A stretch of DNA of 64,000 nucleotides from Planctomycetia bacterium (GTDB taxonomy: Bacteria > Planctomycetota > Brocadiia > Brocadiales > Brocadiaceae), in contig JABTVC010000001.1 in the NCBI GenBank assembly GCA_015075005.1, positions 868,001 to 932,000 of the forward strand. The letters run 5' to 3'. Below the pieces are notes generated by a model. It saw only the letters and a program-made list of their open reading frames with translations, did not search any database and was not told the DNA's origin. The position numbers and the translations under genes were made by a program. Within the stretch, counting starts at the first letter, position 1. Every line of letters begins with the position of its first letter. Positions 28,319 through 38,535 of the stretch are shown piece by piece.

Positions 28319-29456
28319 GATTTTTGTGCTTTTCTCCGTCGCAGGCTTCTCTCTAAAGTAACGTCAGAAAGACCAACGCAGGTAAGGATTGTTTCAAATC
28401 GATTAACCCATGTATGGTCTTGCAGGCATCTCATCTTTCCGGTTGCTCCAATTTTGAAGGCGATGTCCGTGTGTGTTGTGTAATAGGATAATTTTGAAAG
28501 TAATTCCATTTCGTCCCGATAACAGTCGATCTCTTCCCCTATGGTAAAACAGGTTTCCAGTCCCTGATTATAGGTTGTTAAATAGAGCCCTCCCATCAGG
28601 TAACCTCAAAATCCCTGCATTTTAACCCTGTTAGCTGTGTAGAGTCCCCAATGAAGCCAAATCCTAGATTTATTAATGAACGGGAATAGATTGTGTTCAT
28701 TTCCTGTTGTGATAATTCAGCAGAGGGCCAACCTTTGCCAAATGTTTGAACTGAAATTCCGCGATCTTTTAAAAATGCAACAATGTTTGGTCTTATACCG
28801 TAACACTGGCCAACGAAAGAAACAGGGATATCTCGTGGCACGGGTAATGCGGAGAAGGTGTTGGGGTTTGCACCTGGCGGGAGAAACAAGGATCGGGCGC
28901 CGACTTTTGCATACTTCTGAACATCTTCTTCTGCTTGACATGTAATGCAAAGGTCAAAGGCTGGGGCAATCTCTGCATTTCCGGAAAAACCGCTTGTCTC
29001 TTGATGTCCCCAAAACTTTATCGTGTCATCAAAACTGATATTGACCGTTATCAAGTTCATTTTACCGATAGCACGAATAGTTTCTGGATAGACCCATCTT
29101 CCTGAGAGATAAGAAAAAAAGAGATCGACCGGTTTCTCGTGGTGGGCTGATTCAACCTGCCGTATTAGTTCTTTGTTGAAATCCGGCTTGCCTCTCTTGT
29201 GCCAGTTTGGAGCATATTGATCGTAGGAATTTCCCCAGTCATAACAAATAACATCCGCAATCTCCGTCCATCCGTCTACTAACCCATATTTTTCCCAATT
29301 GACATGATGTACCGCCACGAAGACACGTGGCCTATGTTTTGAACTGGGCATTTTGCCGGTCGAAATAAGATGTGTTCGAATCTTACTGGTCTGCTCTCTT
29401 AGTGAAGGGCAATACTCCTCAAGATTCCATGCATGGTGTGAGTTGATGTGTCCCAT
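28312..29456 (-). pseudogene. CgeB-like glycosyltransferase, split by an apparent frameshift
   Basis: The first frame (28596-29456) has a CgeB/Glyco_trans_1_2-type body (IPVSFVGQCYGIRPNIVAFLK, NLGFGFIGDSTQLTGLKCRDFEV) and stops exactly where the family continues as G-G-L-Y-L-x-x-Y-N. That block opens the next frame (28312-28596, beginning MGGLYLTTYNQGLETCF, ending in DHTWVNRFETIL). One missing base near 28600 (possibly in the CC of ACCTGATG) explains this. The TGATG junction could instead permit translational coupling. Full chain would be about 380 residues. Likely a surface-glycan glycosyltransferase; donor unknown. Confidence 0.72.
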
Positions 29457-29465
29457 GTTAGTAAA

Positions 29466-30371
29466 TTAATTATGCTTGTTTTGGTTAAAATGTATGGCGG
29501 ACAAAAGTTGATGCATTCTTTTCCCAAAGGTATGGTGTTTACTGGCAAAATGATGCCCGTTTGTGGCTATTCTTTCTCTTTCTTCCTCATGGAAGAGATA
29601 ATATTGAATTAACTTAATAAGATAGTCAATATCTCCTTTATGCCATTGTACGAGATGTTCTCCGTCGGCAAAGAGGTCTTGGATTGAAAGCTCTTCTGTA
29701 AGAAGGAATGAGCCTGAACCAAGTACCTCGCCTAGTCGTGTTTCTATATTGAGTAAGTCAGAGAGATGGATGTTTAAGACAATCTTTGACTCGTTAAATA
29801 CTTCATTTATTTCTTCACTGTCCCATATATTCGGGGTAAATATTTTAAAATGCTTTTCTAATGCAGTAAGTATTTTTTGGCGGCGGTGAGTTTTACTTCC
29901 AATAAAGGTAATGTCGTATTTTTTTGGAATACCAAGATTTTTATGAACCTTCGTATTTATTGCAGCAGAGGGGAGCCAATAGACATTTTTGCACCCTATG
30001 TTTCTGTATATTTGGAGGTTGCTTTTGTCATGAGAAAATACATAATCAAATGCGTATGCATTATATGTCAGTTCTTTTTTCCTGAGAAGCGATTCACAGT
30101 CTGCCTCTCTTTCGTTGCCAATTTGCTCGCAATACCACAAGACAGTGGGATAAGGAAGTGATTTGATTAATTCCGGCTCAATGAATTCACCCTTGCAAAC
30201 GAGAACAATATCTGCTTTTTGTTGTAAAAGTATGGGGAGATTTTGTCGTTCCTGCCGGAAGTCTGTACTGATGACCGTGCAATTCATTTCATTCAATGCT
30301 GAAATTATATGATTTTCAAAACCCCACGGATAATTTGTTTTTTGTGCGCCAACTAAGTGAACGGTTATCAT
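29466..30371 (-). CDS. CgeB-like glycosyltransferase
   Basis: 301 residues from ATG 30371 (MITVHLVGAQKTNYPWGFE). The middle and C-terminus are of the glycosyl transferase 1_2 (CgeB) type: YDITFIGSKTHRRQKILTAL, then KIVLNIHLSDLLNIETRLGEVLGSGSFLLTEE and a final helical HHTFGKRMHQLL. An in-frame GTG at 30413, only 3 bases after the upstream stop, would add 14 residues; neither start has a strong ribosome site. It lies in a same-strand run of glycosyltransferases, so a step in surface or flagellin glycan assembly is inferred. Confidence 0.68.
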   Translation of the reverse strand: MITVHLVGAQKTNYPWGFENHIISALNEMNCTVISTDFRQERQNLPILLQQKADIVLVCKGEFIEPELIKSLPYPTVLWYCEQIGNEREADCESLLRKKELTYNAYAFDYVFSHDKSNLQIYRNIGCKNVYWLPSAAINTKVHKNLGIPKKYDITFIGSKTHRRQKILTALEKHFKIFTPNIWDSEEINEVFNESKIVLNIHLSDLLNIETRLGEVLGSGSFLLTEELSIQDLFADGEHLVQWHKGDIDYLIKLIQYYLFHEEERERIATNGHHFASKHHTFGKRMHQLLSAIHFNQNKHN

Positions 30372-30416
30372 ATTTCCACAAAAGAATATTTTCTCGTTTT
30401 GTCCCTGTATCACAGC

Positions 30417-31934
30417 TTATGTTCCGCTTGGTTGCTGCATAATTTTAAATAAAACATGGTTGATCTTTTGCTTTAAGGTGTTTAAATCAAGATGTTGTTC
30501 GGCGTATTTTCGGCTATTGTCCGCCATAGAGATTTGCAGGTTTTTGTCATTTGCCAAATTTTGCATTTTTGCGGTTAAATCTTGGATATCCACAATTTCT
30601 TCCGGAAATGCGATATTATCCTGCCTGGTGAGTTTTTGAGCAATCTTAACCAGAAAGCCGTTATAGCCGTTTTGTACGAATTCATTCATGGGTGGAGCAT
30701 CGGTTGCAATGGCAGGTAAACCACATGACATACCCTCAAGGAGTGGTAATCCCAGGCCTTCTAGTTTACTTGGAAAAACCAGGATACTGCCTTTGTAATA
30801 GAGACCAGGCGCTGGTACGGTTTCTACATGATACGTAATCCGAGAATTGTTGCGAACTATGGGTATAATTTCAGGGGGAAGCCTTTCGAGTTCCGCCTGG
30901 GCATGTATGAATAAAGTAACATCGGGATTACATCGGGAAAGTGCATCAAAAGCAAGGATTACGGCGGGTGTCATTTTCCGGTAATTGATACCTAACCATC
31001 CTGCATTGTGAAAATAAGTATATTTCCTTTCAGTATTATGTAATGGCCTAAATAGTTCAGTATCGATTCCCCATCCGATGTAATAGGCATTGCAAATATC
31101 TTTCACTAAATTAAAAGTCCTTTGCGTAGAGCAAAGCACAGCATCATACAAGCGCATGGAATGTTTCCAATCGTCCTTGTAATAATCAAGATAGGTAATG
31201 ACCTTAACGCCTTTATTTTTACAAAAATTGACAATGCCCCAATCATATTCCTCATTGAATATCACCACGTCAATGGCATTTTCTTCGATCCATTTTCCGA
31301 ATATTTCATGGGGAATAGTATAATCATGAAATGTTGTTAAATTCTGAACTGCCCACATGCCATCAGTTTGCAGCATAGGGCGGCCGTATACACCGCCAGT
31401 TCTTGCAAAAACAAAAGTTCCGTGTTCTTTTGCAATAACATCCCGTAAGGTTATTGTTACATAGGATTGTCCACGTTCAAACCAGATACTCACAAAACCT
31501 ATCTTTAAACATCCTGTATTATGACCTGCTTTAGCAGATTGTTTATGGGTGAACGGTAAGGGTGCCTTTTTTAATATTTGTTGAAGTTTTACCTGGTTAT
31601 ATCGGGCTTCTTTGTAAGTCGAATCAAGGAATAAAGCCTTTTCAAAATATGCCTTTGCCTCGTGAAGTCTGTTTGTTGCATAAGATATAACTCCTAAATT
31701 GTTGAATGCAAAGATATCATTGGGGTCTAATTCAATAGCTTTCTTTAAATGAATAATGGCATTGTCAAATTGTTGGGTTTTGTGATAGAGAAGAGCTAGG
31801 CTATGATGCGCATTAATGAAGCATGGATCATTCTCTATGGTTTTTTTATAAGACTCAATAGCTTTTTCATAAAGTCCACGTTCTCGTAATGCTTCTGCTT
31901 CTTTAAAATGGTCTTTAGTTGAAGGTGTTGACAT
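30417..31934 (-). CDS. TPR-containing GT4-family glycosyltransferase
   Basis: 505 residues. The N-terminal 130 residues carry three TPRs (ERGLYEKAIESYKKTIENDPCFINAHHSLALLY and two more). The C-terminal GT-B part has LGINYRKMTPAVILAFDAL and KGSILVFPSKLEGLGLPLLEGMSCGLPAIATDAPPMNEFV (about 390-430), with the donor-binding E-G-x-G-x-P-x-x-E motif clear. It is the first gene of the minus-strand glycan run that ends at about 21.5 kb. A cytoplasmic sugar transferase; substrate not predictable. Confidence 0.8.
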   Translation of the reverse strand: MSTPSTKDHFKEAEALRERGLYEKAIESYKKTIENDPCFINAHHSLALLYHKTQQFDNAIIHLKKAIELDPNDIFAFNNLGVISYATNRLHEAKAYFEKALFLDSTYKEARYNQVKLQQILKKAPLPFTHKQSAKAGHNTGCLKIGFVSIWFERGQSYVTITLRDVIAKEHGTFVFARTGGVYGRPMLQTDGMWAVQNLTTFHDYTIPHEIFGKWIEENAIDVVIFNEEYDWGIVNFCKNKGVKVITYLDYYKDDWKHSMRLYDAVLCSTQRTFNLVKDICNAYYIGWGIDTELFRPLHNTERKYTYFHNAGWLGINYRKMTPAVILAFDALSRCNPDVTLFIHAQAELERLPPEIIPIVRNNSRITYHVETVPAPGLYYKGSILVFPSKLEGLGLPLLEGMSCGLPAIATDAPPMNEFVQNGYNGFLVKIAQKLTRQDNIAFPEEIVDIQDLTAKMQNLANDKNLQISMADNSRKYAEQHLDLNTLKQKINHVLFKIMQQPSGT

Positions 31935-32406
31935 AATACACGCGTACTGAAAAAATAAATCAACGTAAATAGAGATTGATGATTTTAGGCGTTATCAAAT
32001 GAGCAGCAATATTTAAGCCAAATAAGCAACCTCTCTGCTCCCTGGGTGGGGATGTTTGGTAATAGTAGTACAGGGCTTTTCGAATGGTTTAGTCAGCCAG
32101 CATGGCATTTTACATACGGTGGTGAGCTTAAAGATCCCTGGGAAGACAATATTTATTTCTTGGTAAATATCTCTACGAAATCACAGAGAGGTTTTTTTGA
32201 TAAGCAGGGAAAAAATGACAGAGAAGATAAATTTATTGTTGGAATATTAAACACGTTTTGGCCTTGTAGTGACCAAAAATTAAACAGCATTGTATCTGAC
32301 ATAAACAACTTCTGACTCGAACAAGTCAGGAGGCAGAAACGTAAAAAGGAAAATTTAAAATACAAACTGCAAAAACAATTTTGTGTTTTGAAAGTTACAA
32401 AAAGCC
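31935..32406. other. intergenic region with no supported gene
   Basis: About 470 bases between the glycan operon and the tRNA promoter. An 89-codon plus-strand frame (32046-32315) starts with GTG, lacks a ribosome site and resembles no family known to me, so it is left uncalled. The region should also hold the promoter of the divergent glycan operon, which I cannot pinpoint. Confidence 0.4.
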
Positions 32407-32435
32407 TTGACTTGTCTACCTTTGAATTCTATAAT
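32407..32435 (+). promoter_or_regulatory. sigma-70 promoter of tRNA-Phe
   Basis: TTGACT (32407-32412), a 17-base spacer and a consensus TATAAT (32430-32435) lie 37 bases before the tRNA. This is the cleanest vegetative promoter in the window. Confidence 0.85.
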
Positions 32436-32472
32436 AAAAATGAATTTTTTGTTTATCCTTTATGAAAAGAAA

Positions 32473-32548
32473 GGGCAGATAGCTCAGTTGGTAGAGCACA
32501 GGACTGAAAATCCTGGTGTCGCCGGTTCGATCCCGGCTCTGCCCACCA
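32473..32548 (+). tRNA. tRNA-Phe (GAA)
   Basis: 76 bases. The acceptor stem GGGCAGA pairs with TCTGCCC and the 3' CCA is encoded. The anticodon stem CAGGA/TCCTG encloses CTGAAAA, giving anticodon GAA. The T-arm has GGTTCGATCC. All arms fold canonically. Confidence 0.97.
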
Positions 32549-32758
32549 CTTAAGCTAAGGTGGAGTGTTTGAGGTAAAGTAGTCGAAAACTCTGTGATCT
32601 TAAATCAAACATGAAATAACTTCCCCAAACTTTATAATTACCTGCCTTTGTTCTTCACTTCCTGCCACACGAGATAACTTGAGAGACGATACTGACTTTA
32701 AATTGGTTTGTAGTTACCATGTTTTTGTGGAGTATTTTCTTCCGAAAAATTTACTATA

Positions 32759-32920
32759 ATGAAAAATTCACAACGATTAGATGCTAAATCAGAAGAACGT
32801 GCTAAGGTTACCCGAAGACATATTGTAAGGATGTTAACAAAGGCAGGATTTGGCAAGAAATATCCCGATAGGTTTTTCGATATGGGAATTGCCAAGGCGA
32901 AAAGGATGAATACGGTGTAA
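32759..32920 (+). CDS. small basic protein of 53 residues, unknown
   Basis: A short open frame below usual length cut-offs: ATG 32759, TAA 32918-32920, just 6 bases before the ctpA start. The product is rich in Lys/Arg (begins MKNSQRLDAKSEERAKVTRRH) and likely forms two helices separated by GFGKKYPDRF. Family unknown. There is no clear ribosome site, so this call rests on its composition and on its spacing to ctpA, which suggests co-transcription. Confidence 0.45.
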   Translation: MKNSQRLDAKSEERAKVTRRHIVRMLTKAGFGKKYPDRFFDMGIAKAKRMNTV

Positions 32921-32926
32921 GATAAA

Positions 32927-34264
32927 ATGAGAAAACGGTTGTACATTTCTTTATTCCTCATACCCCTCATATCAGCGGGCGTTGTTTCGTTCGGACAAGA
33001 CAAACCCATCGAAAAGCCTCAGGTTGAACTAAGCGAGGGCGTTAAACAGCCCAAAGTGAGCGTTTATGAGGAATTTGAGGAGTTTATCAGGGTCGTAAAA
33101 GAATTACAAGACAAGTATGTTGACGAAATAACGCTAAACACCATCCTTACGAACGCATATCGTGGCATGCTTTCCGGCTTGGATCCCTATAGTCAATATT
33201 TTAATGCTGAAGAGTTAGAAGATATCAGGATTGAAACAGAAGGCGAATTTGAAGGGCTCGGAATTGAGGTGGTCATAAAGGAAGGGTTATTAATTGTAAT
33301 TACACCGCTACTTGATTCTCCTGCATTTAAAGCTGGAATATTGGTTGGTGACCGAATTATCAAAGTTGATGGTGTATCTACTGAAAATATGGGTGTCCGC
33401 GAAGTTGTAAAAAGGCTTCGGGGCAAGTTGGGGACGAAGATTACCCTGACCGTTGTTCACGAAGGTGATACCACTCCTGCAGATATTACCATTGAACGTG
33501 CGAAAATTTATGTAAATAGTATCCGTAGTGCGAAAATTGTAGACGATGAGTATAAGATCGGTTATCTGGCCGTATCAAGTTTTCAGGAGAATACTACAAA
33601 AGATCTGGATATAGCTATTCAGGATATGTTGAAAAAGGGGATGAAAAGTTTGATATTGGACTTACGATTTAATCCGGGTGGGTTGTTAAATGTTGCTGTT
33701 GAGATGGCAGATAAATTCCTTGCTAAGGGTGTAATTGTATCCACGCGCGGGAGAGATAAGACGCAGAATTATGTATATCAAGCCCATAAGAAGGGGACGT
33801 ATCCTGGTTTTCCGTTGGTGGCCTTGGTAAATAACGGAAGCGCAAGCGCATCGGAAATTGTTGCAGGCGCCATCAAGGATCACAAACGTGGCTTGCTCAT
33901 GGGGGTCAAAACTTTTGGCAAGGGGTCAGTACAGAGCTTAATTCCTGTTGGAGATGGGAAGGCTGCCTTGAAATTGACAACTGCACGGTATTATACTCCT
34001 TCGGGGGTGTGTATCCATGAAAAAGGAATTGAACCCGATATAAAGGTTCCGCTCAGCCTTATTGAAATGAAGGCCTTGCATGGACATTTATCTATGGCTA
34101 ATACGGATCGCAAAAGGAATGACGTCACGGAAAAGGAGACTGTGCAGAAAGGAACGTCTGAGGAAAAAGGACGGCAACAACAGTATGAAGACATCCAGCT
34201 CCAAAGAGCCGTGGATATCCTGAAGGGCATTGAAGTTTATGCGAAGGGTGCACGCACTCGTTAA
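32927..34264 (+). CDS. ctpA: carboxyl-terminal processing protease (S41)
   Basis: A 445-residue exported protease. It has an N-terminal signal peptide (basic MRKRLYIS, hydrophobic to about residue 22), a PDZ domain (about 95-180, with GLGIEVVIKEGLLIVITPLLDSPAFKAGI) and an S41 catalytic domain. The nucleophile Ser is in NNGSASASEIVAGAIKD (about 305) and the general-base Lys in KTFGKGSVQS (about 330), giving the Ser-Lys dyad. It trims C-termini of periplasmic or membrane proteins. The Gln/Glu-rich tail after about 400 is unremarkable. A terminator follows at 34395. Confidence 0.92.
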   Translation: MRKRLYISLFLIPLISAGVVSFGQDKPIEKPQVELSEGVKQPKVSVYEEFEEFIRVVKELQDKYVDEITLNTILTNAYRGMLSGLDPYSQYFNAEELEDIRIETEGEFEGLGIEVVIKEGLLIVITPLLDSPAFKAGILVGDRIIKVDGVSTENMGVREVVKRLRGKLGTKITLTVVHEGDTTPADITIERAKIYVNSIRSAKIVDDEYKIGYLAVSSFQENTTKDLDIAIQDMLKKGMKSLILDLRFNPGGLLNVAVEMADKFLAKGVIVSTRGRDKTQNYVYQAHKKGTYPGFPLVALVNNGSASASEIVAGAIKDHKRGLLMGVKTFGKGSVQSLIPVGDGKAALKLTTARYYTPSGVCIHEKGIEPDIKVPLSLIEMKALHGHLSMANTDRKRNDVTEKETVQKGTSEEKGRQQQYEDIQLQRAVDILKGIEVYAKGARTR

Positions 34265-34394
34265 AGAGGTAAAAATGTTTTTGGTAACACTTTCGTTTGC
34301 CTGGAAACATATCGCTCCTAACGGAGCTTTTCACGATATTATTTTCAAAAAAAATAAACTGTTGCGTTTTTTTTATGGTGAGTATTTTATTTGA

Positions 34395-34419
34395 GGCAGG
34401 AATGTTTCCTGTCTTTTTT
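34395..34419 (+). terminator. intrinsic terminator after ctpA
   Basis: GGCAGGAA and TTCCTGTC form an 8-bp stem (one G-T pair) with a 3-base loop, followed by six T. It ends only 5 bases before the tsaD start codon, an unusually close arrangement. Confidence 0.7.
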
Positions 34420-34424
34420 ATGGT

Positions 34425-35432
34425 ATGCTAATTCTAGGCATCGAAACATCCTGTGACGAGACATCGGCTGCCATTGTAAAAGATGGCAAAGAGATCGTAT
34501 CGAGTATTATTCTGTCACAGGATACCCTGCACCGTCATTTTGGAGGAGTGGTTCCTGAAATTGCCTGCCGTGCACATTTAGAGTCTATCATTGGCATCAT
34601 TAACAACGCCCTTGTTGATGCAAACATTCAGCTAAATGAAATTGATGCAATTGCGGTCGTGAATACACCAGGACTGATCGGCGCCCTGCTTATCGGTGTG
34701 ACGGCCGCCAAAACACTGAGTATGGCGCTGGACGTACCCATAATAGCCATCAACCACCTCCATGCCCATATTTATGCGAACAATCTCGAATACGAGGATA
34801 TCCAGTATCCCGCTATTAGCCTGGTTGTCTCGGGTGGACATACCATACTTTTTCTTTCAGAAAGCGAAACAAAGCATATACCCTTGGGCTGGACGATTGA
34901 TGATGCCGCTGGTGAGGCGTTTGATAAGGTATCAAAGATACTGGGACTTGGTTATCCTGGTGGACCTGTCATTGATAGGCTTGCGCGACAAGGGAATCAG
35001 CGCGCAGTGACATTCCCAAGGGCGTATCTCGAAAAAGATTCCCTTGATTTTAGTTTCAGCGGGCTTAAAACGGCAGTATTATATCACTACCGCGGACAAG
35101 ATTTAAAAAATAACGATACAACGACACCGTCCGATCAAAAAATAGCAGATATTGCCGCAAGCTTTCAGGAAGCGGTAGTTGACGTCCTGGTTGAAAAAAC
35201 TTTTCTTGCGTCAAGGATGTATAACGCACGCGGTGTGCTTACGGGTGGTGGTGTGGCTGCTAACTCCAGGCTTCGTCAGAGGTTGAAAGACAAATCGATG
35301 GAGTTGTCCGTCCCCGTCTATTGTCCATCCATAAGATTATGTACCGATAATGCCGCTATGGTGGCAGGGCTTGCTTATAAGATGTATGAAGAAGGGGACG
35401 TTTCAGGTCTTGATTTCGAAGCAATTCCCTGA
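34425..35432 (+). CDS. tsaD: tRNA N6-adenosine threonylcarbamoyltransferase
   Basis: 335 residues of the Kae1/TsaD family, which transfers threonylcarbamoyl to A37 of ANN-decoding tRNAs. Diagnostic: MLILGIETSCDETSAAIV, the metal site NHLHAHIY (about 109-116), SGGHTILF, DDAAGEAFDKVSKILGLGYPGGP and GVAANSRLR. Length is normal. There is no ribosome site in front of ATG 34425 because the ctpA terminator occupies that space. Translation may start on a nearly leaderless transcript, or the terminator may double as an attenuator. Confidence 0.95.
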   Translation: MLILGIETSCDETSAAIVKDGKEIVSSIILSQDTLHRHFGGVVPEIACRAHLESIIGIINNALVDANIQLNEIDAIAVVNTPGLIGALLIGVTAAKTLSMALDVPIIAINHLHAHIYANNLEYEDIQYPAISLVVSGGHTILFLSESETKHIPLGWTIDDAAGEAFDKVSKILGLGYPGGPVIDRLARQGNQRAVTFPRAYLEKDSLDFSFSGLKTAVLYHYRGQDLKNNDTTTPSDQKIADIAASFQEAVVDVLVEKTFLASRMYNARGVLTGGGVAANSRLRQRLKDKSMELSVPVYCPSIRLCTDNAAMVAGLAYKMYEEGDVSGLDFEAIP

Positions 35433-35456
35433 AGTGTATGAATTGAGAAAATAGCT

Positions 35457-36209
35457 ATGGACATTGACGTCATAAAACAATTATTAGAAGATTATAAGGC
35501 CGGGGAGGTGTCAATACATGATGTTCTTGGGAAAATTAGGGAACTGCCTTATAAAGATATAGGTTTTGCCAAGGTGGATAGCCATCGTAACATTCGCTGC
35601 GGTTTTCCGGAGGTTATTTTTTGTATGGGCAAGACTCCTGAGCAGGTGGTAAAAATAGTAGCACATATCGTCTCAGGCGGGAACGATATGCTTGCGACCA
35701 GGGCAAATAAGGAGATATACCAATCTGTTTACAATGAATTTCCAGAAGCCATTTACCATGAACAGGCAAGGGCAATTACCATACGTACGACCCGTCGAAA
35801 GTCCCACAAAGGGCTCATTTTAATCATAACAGCAGGTACCTCCGATATTCCGGTTGCCGAGGAAGCTCGGATAACCGCGGAGATCATGGGTAATGAGGTA
35901 CAGGTGTTGTATGATGTCGGGGTTGCAGGTATCCACCGGTTAATGAAAAGTCATGGTGAATTGCTAAAGGCCAACGTAATTATCGTGATAGCAGGAATGG
36001 AAGGCGCATTGGCAAGTGTCGTGGGAGGGCTCGTAGACTGCCCTGTCATTGGTGTGCCCACAAGTATTGGTTACGGGGCCAGCTTTTCCGGAATTGCTCC
36101 ACTTTTATCCATGCTGAATAGTTGTGCCTCCGGTGTTTCAGTTGTGAACATTGACAACGGTTTCGGGGCGGCTTATGTTGCATCCTTGATCAACAGATCA
36201 AAAAAATAA
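35457..36209 (+). CDS. larB: LarB-like pyridinium-3,5-biscarboxylate synthase (nickel-pincer cofactor)
   Basis: 250 residues with the LarB architecture. An N-terminal helical part (IKQLLEDYKAGEVSIHDVLGKIRELPYKDIGFAKVDSHRNIRCGFPEVIFCMGKT) precedes a C-terminal PurE/AIR-carboxylase-like domain (from about 120), with TAGTSDIPVAEEARIT and IAGMEGALASVVGGLV...GVPTSIGYGASFSG. LarB carboxylates and hydrolyses nicotinate adenine dinucleotide in the first step of the nickel-pincer nucleotide pathway. LarC and LarE are not in the window, so the pathway cannot be confirmed here. It lies in a tsaD-larB-nnrD run. Confidence 0.88.
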   Translation: MDIDVIKQLLEDYKAGEVSIHDVLGKIRELPYKDIGFAKVDSHRNIRCGFPEVIFCMGKTPEQVVKIVAHIVSGGNDMLATRANKEIYQSVYNEFPEAIYHEQARAITIRTTRRKSHKGLILIITAGTSDIPVAEEARITAEIMGNEVQVLYDVGVAGIHRLMKSHGELLKANVIIVIAGMEGALASVVGGLVDCPVIGVPTSIGYGASFSGIAPLLSMLNSCASGVSVVNIDNGFGAAYVASLINRSKK

Positions 36210-36218
36210 GATGATTTT

Positions 36219-37087
36219 ATGTATGAAGTAAAGGCATTGCCGAAGATTCCTGCAAGAAAACCCGATACCCATAAGGGGGACTATGGGAGGGTATTGGTGC
36301 TGGCTGGTTCTGGTGGCATGACTGGCGCAGCATGTCTCTGTAGTAGTGCGGCCCTGCGTGCCGGCGCTGGAATCGTAACTCTGGGCATCCCGGAGAGTCT
36401 GCACGGAATCGTGGCATCCAAACTAACCTGCATCATGACGCATCCTTTGCCAGAAACCCATGTAAAAACTTTGTCTGATTTGGGACGTCAGGACATCCTC
36501 GATTTTTCACAGCGGTTTGACGTGGTTGCCATTGGCCCAGGCTTGTCTCAGTATCTGGAGACGAAGAAATTGGTACTCTGGCTATTACAATATCTGAACA
36601 AACCGATAGTGTTAGATGCCGACGGTATTAATGCACTGGCAGATAACCCTGGGGTATTACATCAGGTAAAAAAACAGATCATACTTACGCCACATCCCGG
36701 TGAAATGGCACACCTTACAGGGGTGTCCTCTACTCAGGAAATTCAATCAAGACGGTTAGAAGTTTCTCAGATGTTTGTGAGGGGTAGGGATAATGTTACC
36801 CTGGTGTTGAAAGGACATCAGACCCTCGTCATGAATGAGGAGAAGTTCTATGTAAATAAGACAGGTAATGCCGGAATGGCTACGGCTGGAGCCGGAGATG
36901 TCCTGACGGGCGTGATCTCAGCTTTGTTGGGGCAAAATTACACACCCTTTGATGCAGCACAGCTGGGTGTACATTTGCATGGCTTGGCAGGAGATATTGC
37001 GTCCCGGGAGGTGGGTGAGATTTCGCTGATTGCTACAGATATACTGGATAAGTTACCAAAGGCTTTTATGGTCTATGGAGAAAATTC

Positions 37088-37097
<10 letters not shown>
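36219..37097 (+). CDS. nnrD: ADP/ATP-dependent NAD(P)H-hydrate dehydratase domain protein
   Basis: A 292-residue ribokinase-like fold protein equivalent to the C-terminal half of the bifunctional Nnr (YjeF) enzyme. It repairs hydrated NAD(P)H. Signatures: HKGDYGRVLVLAGSGGMTGAACL near the N-terminus, PIVLDADGINAL (about 128-139), ILTPHPGEMAHLTG and the catalytic NAGMATAGAGDVLTGVISALL (about 215-235). The epimerase half (NnrE) is absent and must be elsewhere or missing. Its stop overlaps the next gene. Confidence 0.92.
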
Positions 37098-38261
<1,164 letters not shown>

Positions 38262-38287
38262 CTTAAAACTTCAGAGATTCTGATCGG

Positions 38288-38495
38288 AATTGTATAGGAA
38301 ATTTCATATTATTTATGCGGGTTTTGGGGTGGCATGGACAAACAGAGTTTGTCCATGTTTAACTCAAAACCGAAGTTTTATAATAGCACAAATATTCTAC
38401 CCAGGAGGGAAAAGGGGGGGGTATTTTTGCCGGGAGATACTCAATTACCCCCCCCCAAATCCCCTTCCAAGAGGGGACTTTATAACTTAACACAG
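38288..38495 (+). repeat. dispersed palindromic element, copy at 38.3 kb
   Basis: A composite non-coding element. It shares TTATTTATGCGGGTTTTGGG (38309-38328) and TTTATAATAGCACAAAT (38377-38393) exactly, in the same order, with an inverted copy at 60.3-60.5 kb. It contains a perfect palindrome CATGGACAAAC-AGA-GTTTGTCCATG (38333-38357), long G and C runs, and CCCCTTCCAAGAGGGG (38461-38476). No gene is seen between 38262 and 38535. Confidence 0.75.
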
Positions 38496-38535
38496 AAATT
38501 GTTAAGGCTCTTGTGCCGTATGGATATGACCCATA

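Noticed and set aside
32046-32315. 89-codon plus-strand frame with a GTG start
   Set aside because: No ribosome site, no family resemblance and no neighbour on the same strand; likely chance.
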